Assembly (NCBI GenBank): GCA_035292505.1 | Contig: DATDQA010000022.1 | Coordinates: forward strand, 1-64,000 | Reading direction: 5' to 3' | DNA from: DATDQA01 sp035292505 | GTDB lineage: Bacteria > Bacteroidota > Bacteroidia > Chitinophagales > Saprospiraceae | Length of the DNA stretch: 64,000 nucleotides | Shown: positions 63,569-64,000 of the stretch, in pieces | Layout of the letters: every line of letters starts with the position of its first letter | How positions within the stretch are numbered: position 1 is the stretch's first letter | The notes under the pieces: model-generated | What the model saw: the letters and a program-made list of their open reading frames with translations, nothing else | Told to the model about the DNA's origin: nothing | Databases searched by the model: none | Position numbers and translations under genes: made by a program

Positions 63569-64000
63569 TTAATCCGGACAACCACCCCTTATCCTTAGCT
63601 CTCCATCGACATTGAGTACTGCACCGGGCTCAATATTGACTTCCTGGCATTCTATTTCTAGAGCCGGAATCACGGCAATCTCATGTCCGGAAATAATGGT
63701 CACGAAATCTGCTTCTCCCGGTATACAATTGCAGGACCAAATTGCAGGATCATCCCATTCACCCGATGAGACAGAGTAGACCTGGCGGGGTTCAAGTATA
63801 ACAGTATAATCTTCTATTTGTCCTACACCTTCTTCAGGCGTTCCCACAAGCTCGCATGGTGTCGGTTCCGGGGCATGCGGGTTTTCAGAAACAATGCGCA
63901 TCCTGATTGGAGTGCATATCACTTCTGCCAGCAGCGGAATGAAGATGGTATCATCCACCATGCCCGCATCTACAGATAAGACGAGTTCATCAGGAAGATC
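63569..64000 (-). CDS. GEVED-domain secreted protein, C-terminal fragment
   Basis: The frame is open across the right edge, so 63961 is not the true start. 143 residues are visible. A GEVED-type module (MRIV...PCELVGTPEEGVGQIEDYTVIL) is followed by a beta-strand repeat region ending CQEVNIEPGAVLNVDGELRI, like right-handed helix or autotransporter-type stalks, with no T9SS tail in this stretch. GEVED domains occur in large secreted Bacteroidota proteins. It lies 164 bases upstream of lpxD on the same strand. Confidence 0.75.
   Translation of the reverse strand, partial: DLPDELVLSVDAGMVDDTIFIPLLAEVICTPIRMRIVSENPHAPEPTPCELVGTPEEGVGQIEDYTVILEPRQVYSVSSGEWDDPAIWSCNCIPGEADFVTIISGHEIAVIPALEIECQEVNIEPGAVLNVDGELRIRGGCPD

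Overview
The window is a chromosomal segment of a Bacteroidota bacterium, most likely from the Saprospiria/Chitinophagia side of the phylum. The evidence is a set of lineage markers: fused lpxC-fabZ, SusC/SusD proteins, TonB receptors with N-terminal carboxypeptidase-like domains, type IX secretion (T9SS) sorting domains of both type A and type B, CRTAC1-like FG-GAP proteins, few Shine-Dalgarno sites, and TAnnTTTG -7 promoter boxes. Coding density is high. I see no prophage, insertion sequence, CRISPR array or obvious island.

Layout. 1-6.2 kb: a partial FG-GAP lipoprotein, a small beta-barrel protein, and a TonB receptor behind a clear TPP riboswitch, with a NadR-like P-loop kinase divergent from it. 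6.5-11.5 kb: a conserved unknown gene, the GTPases era and der, and rmlC-rmlD. 11.9-16.2 kb: a large T9SS type B surface protein, a methyltransferase and riboflavin synthase. 16.2-31.5 kb: the classical transcription/translation block on the minus strand, read as rpsU-xerC-hpf-tRNA(Thr,Tyr,Gly,Thr)-tuf-tRNA-Trp-secE-nusG-rplKAJL-rpoBC. 31.8-41.3 kb: a T9SS-exported CRTAC1-like protein convergent with a four-gene surface locus (SusC, SusD, lipoprotein, arylsulfotransferase-like protein). 41.6-50.7 kb: pdxJ, a CPBP protease, cdsA, psd, lysS, priA, tRNA-Ala, plsC and initiator tRNA. 51-59.3 kb: a sugar transferase/lipoprotein/oxidoreductase operon, a small membrane protein with alaS, an M23 peptidase and a MerR regulator. 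59.5-63.4 kb: a lipid A operon lpxD-lpxC/fabZ-lpxA plus an ABC ATPase. The right edge holds the C-terminus of a GEVED-domain protein.

Most genes serve core functions: ribosome assembly and transcription, translation factors, phospholipid and lipid A synthesis, and cell-envelope sugars. The accessory part is the secreted and surface proteome: two TonB/SusC receptors, a SusD, several lipoproteins and three T9SS clients. The most unusual signals are non-coding. They are (i) short-period repeat arrays (7, 8, 9, 12 bp) that stop within a few bases of ORF ends, (ii) a dispersed twin-hairpin element in four copies, (iii) a long rplL-rpoB hairpin whose G-U pairs form only in the operon transcript, (iv) a decayed tRNA copy ahead of the initiator tRNA, and (v) a cluster of TTACCGT sites next to merR. 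I found no clearly new multi-gene system; the SusCD-arylsulfotransferase locus is the best candidate for unexplored biology.
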